8,112 nt of DNA from the NCBI GenBank assembly GCA_046760705.1, contig JBHIER010000129.1, positions 1 through 8,112 of the forward strand, written 5' to 3'. Below, one piece after another: positions 6,494 through 8,112 of this stretch; position 1 is the stretch's first letter, and every line of letters starts with the position of its first letter. The notes beneath the pieces were generated by a model. It had not been told where the DNA came from. It made no database searches and saw nothing but the letters and a program-made list of their open reading frames with translations. Source of the DNA: JBHIER01 sp046760705 [NCBI: bacterium] (GTDB lineage Bacteria; JBHIER01; G020348925). Position numbers and translations under genes: made by a program.

Positions 6494-6503
6494 CTTGAGA
6501 TAT

Positions 6504-6515
6504 CCTTTCGAAAGG
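6504..6515 (+). promoter_or_regulatory. 12-bp palindrome overlapping the ribosome binding site of the HD gene
   Basis: CCTTTCGAAAGG is a perfect palindrome. Its right half shares AAGG with the ribosome binding sequence AAGGGG (6512-6517), which is 5 bases before the ATG at 6523. In RNA a 4-bp stem with a UCGA loop could partly mask that site; in DNA it could be a small operator at the transcription start. The stem is short, so the effect may be slight. Confidence 0.4.
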
Positions 6516-6522
6516 GGCGGAG

Positions 6523-7068
6523 ATGACGAGAGATGAGGCGTTGGATTTAGTCAGATCGAAGGTCTCAAACAAGAACCTGATCAAACATATGCTGGCCACG
6601 GAGGCGGTGATGAGGAGCGTGGCCGGCCGTTTGGGAGAGGATCCGGAGCCGTGGGGGTTGGCCGGCCTTCTTCACGATTTAGATTACGACCAGACGGTGG
6701 ACGATTTCCCCAGGCACGGGCTTCTAACAGCGGAAATGCTGGCAGCCTTTGACGTTGATGCAACTGTTGTCCAAGCCATCAAGGCCCATCCCGGGCACGT
6801 GCCGGCCCAGTCGCGCATGGATAAGGCCCTCTACGCTGTGGATCCTTTGACCGGACTCATCGTCGCAGCCGCCTTGATGCACCCGACGAAGAAGCTCAAA
6901 AGCGTCGATACGGCCTTCGTTATGAACCGGTTCAAGGAGAAACGGTTCGCCGCTGGGGCCAATAGAGAGCAGATCAAAACCTGTGACCGGATTGGACTCG
7001 AAGTGGAGGAGTTTATCGGGATTGCTTTAAGAGCGATGCAGAGCATAGATGACCAGTTGGGTCTATGA
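6523..7068 (+). CDS. HD-superfamily predicted hydrolase
   Basis: A 181-residue cytoplasmic protein with a single HD domain, the metal-dependent phosphohydrolase fold. Metal-site residues in order: H22 in NLIKHMLATE, H51-D52 in GLLHDLDYD, H65 in PRHG, H89 and H92 in KAHPGH, and D107 in AVDPLTGLI. The pattern and length fit the stand-alone bacterial HD hydrolases grouped as COG2316 in my memory; the substrate of these proteins is not established, nucleotides being the usual guess. There is no sensor or output domain. The ATG follows AAGGGG by 5 bases, and a good promoter lies just upstream. It is divergent from the M2 gene and ends before a repeat element that separates it from the PHP gene, so it is probably transcribed alone. 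Confidence 0.88.
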   Translation: MTRDEALDLVRSKVSNKNLIKHMLATEAVMRSVAGRLGEDPEPWGLAGLLHDLDYDQTVDDFPRHGLLTAEMLAAFDVDATVVQAIKAHPGHVPAQSRMDKALYAVDPLTGLIVAAALMHPTKKLKSVDTAFVMNRFKEKRFAAGANREQIKTCDRIGLEVEEFIGIALRAMQSIDDQLGL

Positions 7069-7090
7069 CATCAATAGTGTCTGAACGAAA

Positions 7091-7107
7091 ACTCATGATT
7101 TATGAGT
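7091..7107. repeat. Small hairpin downstream of the HD gene
   Basis: ACTCAT (7091-7096) and ATGAGT (7102-7107) are exact reverse complements around a GATTT loop, starting 22 bases past the HD stop. AT-rich with only two G-C pairs and no following T-run, it is a weak terminator candidate at best. It may be part of the repeat element. Confidence 0.35.
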
Positions 7108-7201
7108 CTCATTGCGAGCACCCCGAACTCGTTTCGGGGGACGAAGCAATCCCCTGATTTTCGAGAGATTGCTTCGCTCTTTTCAATCGCTCGCAATGAG
7201 A
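7107..7201. repeat. Inner REP/MITE-like element with three nested stems
   Basis: Thirteen-base arms TCTCATTGCGAGC (7107-7119) and GCTCGCAATGAGA (7189-7201) are exact reverse complements. Inside are a second pair, CGAAGCAATC (7142-7151) with GATTGCTTCG (7167-7176), and a compact hairpin, CCCCGAA (7121-7127) with TTCGGGG (7133-7139). Together they can fold into one branched cruciform or RNA. The motifs match a type of dispersed intergenic repeat (TCATTGCGAG...CGAAGCAATCTC) known to me from many environmental genomes. The element has no coding capacity and would need a transposase from elsewhere, if mobile at all. Transcribed, it could act as a terminator or RNA stabiliser for the HD gene. Confidence 0.75.
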
Positions 7202-7294
7202 GCAGAATACGAATTCAGCAAACTCCCGGACAGACACTAAATAGACGCGTAAACGGGTAACTCCGTGACCCTCCGGGCGACCCCTCAGAGGTTT

Positions 7295-8112
7295 ATGGTT
7301 TTGGCAGACAGATTGTGCGAGTATGTCGGTGCCATCCACATCCATTCCAATTACTCCGACGGCTCGAAGACGATCCCAGAAATCGCCGCCATTGGTGAGT
7401 CGGTGGGCCTCGATTTTCTCCTCTTCGCCGATCACATGACCCTCAAGCCCCTGGCCGATGGCCTCGAAGGATGGCACGGCAAAGTCCTGGTCCTCATCGG
7501 GTACGAGATCAACGATCCTCAGAATCGGAATCACTATCTGGCCTTTAATCTTGACGAGATTGTTGAGCCTGGCCTGCCGGCGAAGGTGTATGTGAAGACC
7601 GTCAGGGAGAGAGGGGGGATCGGCCTCATCGCCCACCCCGACGAAGTCCGGACCGCACTTCCCGATCACCCCTCCTATCCCTGGACAGAATGGAGCGTCG
7701 ATGGGTTCGACGGCATCGAAATATGGAATCACATGTCGGAATGGATGGAGGGTTTGACCAGACACAACAAGCTGTGGCGGTTTCTCTCTCCCCGAAGGGC
7801 GTTGAAAGGCCCGACGGCCAGGACATTGAAATGGTGGGACGATTTCAACCAACGGAGGAGAGTGGTCGGAATTGGCGGTATCGACGTCCACGCCTATCCG
7901 TACAAGGTCGGACCGATCACTGTTGAAATCTTCCCGTACAAGGTTCAGCTCAAATCGATTCGCACTCACCTGTTACTGGATGCGCCGTTATCCTCCGATG
8001 TCCAGGTTAGCAAAGAGGCGGTCTATCGGTCTTTGACCCACGGTTCGGCCTTCGTCTCCCATTACCGGTGGGGCGATGCCACGGGATTTCGTTTTTGGGC
8101 CGAGAGTGGGGA
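7295..8112 (+). CDS. PHP-domain metallohydrolase, CehA/McbA-like, 3' end beyond the window
   Basis: At least 272 codons are open to the right edge with no stop, so the gene is partial. All PHP-fold metal motifs are present in order: H15-x-H17 with S21-D22-G23; D46-H47 in FADHMT; E71 in GYEIND and H80 in NHYL; H114 in LIAHP; and D197-x-H199 in GGIDVHAY. The complete set argues for an active, tri-metal phosphoesterase-like hydrolase, as in the CehA/McbA and polymerase-type PHP proteins. Substrate is unknown. There is no signal peptide, so it is probably cytoplasmic. A basic, tryptophan-containing stretch (about 150-190) lies between motifs III and IV, and sequence after 205 begins a further beta-rich part. 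The start is uncertain: ATG at 7295 has AGAGG only 3 bases before it, while TTG at 7301 has it 9 bases away. The repeat element upstream suggests separate transcription from the HD gene. Confidence 0.85.
   Translation, partial: MVLADRLCEYVGAIHIHSNYSDGSKTIPEIAAIGESVGLDFLLFADHMTLKPLADGLEGWHGKVLVLIGYEINDPQNRNHYLAFNLDEIVEPGLPAKVYVKTVRERGGIGLIAHPDEVRTALPDHPSYPWTEWSVDGFDGIEIWNHMSEWMEGLTRHNKLWRFLSPRRALKGPTARTLKWWDDFNQRRRVVGIGGIDVHAYPYKVGPITVEIFPYKVQLKSIRTHLLLDAPLSSDVQVSKEAVYRSLTHGSAFVSHYRWGDATGFRFWAESG

Larger units (their letters stand above)
7075..7239. mobile_element. Nested inverted-repeat element (MITE-like), outer arms
   Basis: TAGTGTCTG (7075-7083) and its exact reverse complement CAGACACTA (7231-7239) enclose 147 bases that hold no gene. 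Inside lies a second, independent inverted-repeat element (7107-7201). The outer right side continues inward (TCCGGGAGTTTGCTGAATTC read on the minus strand), while the left side does not match it, so the outer element may have been split or partly lost. I recall TAGTGTCTGTCCGG-like intergenic repeats from environmental bacterial genomes; mobility is inferred only. Confidence 0.5.

Noticed and set aside
7109-7969. A 286-codon open frame on the minus strand
   Set aside because: It covers the antisense of the PHP gene and runs into the inverted-repeat element. The plus-strand frame has every PHP metal motif, so this is a shadow.

Overview
This is bacterial DNA of medium GC content, with four complete genes, one gene cut off by the right edge, two decayed gene remnants and several intergenic repeats. 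A lipoprotein signal with a clear lipobox points to a cell with an outer membrane. Short inverted repeats of the TCATTGCGAGC / CGAAGCAATC type and decamer-period intergenic repeats recall genomes of uncultured environmental bacteria (delta-proteobacteria-like or candidate-phylum lineages). No marker gene fixes the taxon, so this is only an impression.

Layout. 1-510 holds no gene I can support, only degenerate period-10 repeats. 511-1102 (minus strand) holds the wreck of a two-gene unit: the last ~60 codons of an AAA ATPase of the OLD/RecF-like kind, overlapping by 8 bases the start of a small partner protein that has a frame-breaking internal deletion. From 6068 down to 1103 run three minus-strand genes: an M2 (ACE-like) metallopeptidase lipoprotein, a divergent Fpg/Nei-type DNA glycosylase, and a POT-family peptide transporter with an unusual extracytoplasmic domain inserted in its middle. 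The 454-base divergent region 6069-6522 carries a tandem array of 17-bp units, each able to fold into a hairpin, with one paired compensatory substitution, and a good sigma70 promoter for the plus-strand HD-domain hydrolase gene (6523-7068). 7075-7239 is a nested inverted-repeat element. From 7295 to the edge runs a PHP-domain metallohydrolase gene without its 3' end.

How the genes may work together. The M2 enzyme is predicted to clip dipeptides from peptides outside the cytoplasm, and the POT protein to import di- and tripeptides with protons, so the two make a plausible peptide-scavenging pair; the glycosylase between them has no obvious link. The HD and PHP proteins are both predicted metal-dependent phosphohydrolases with unknown substrates. 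No intact undescribed multi-gene system is visible. The strongest leads are the covarying 17-bp hairpin array, the transporter's inserted domain, the eroded ATPase/partner unit and the altered active-site loop of the glycosylase.
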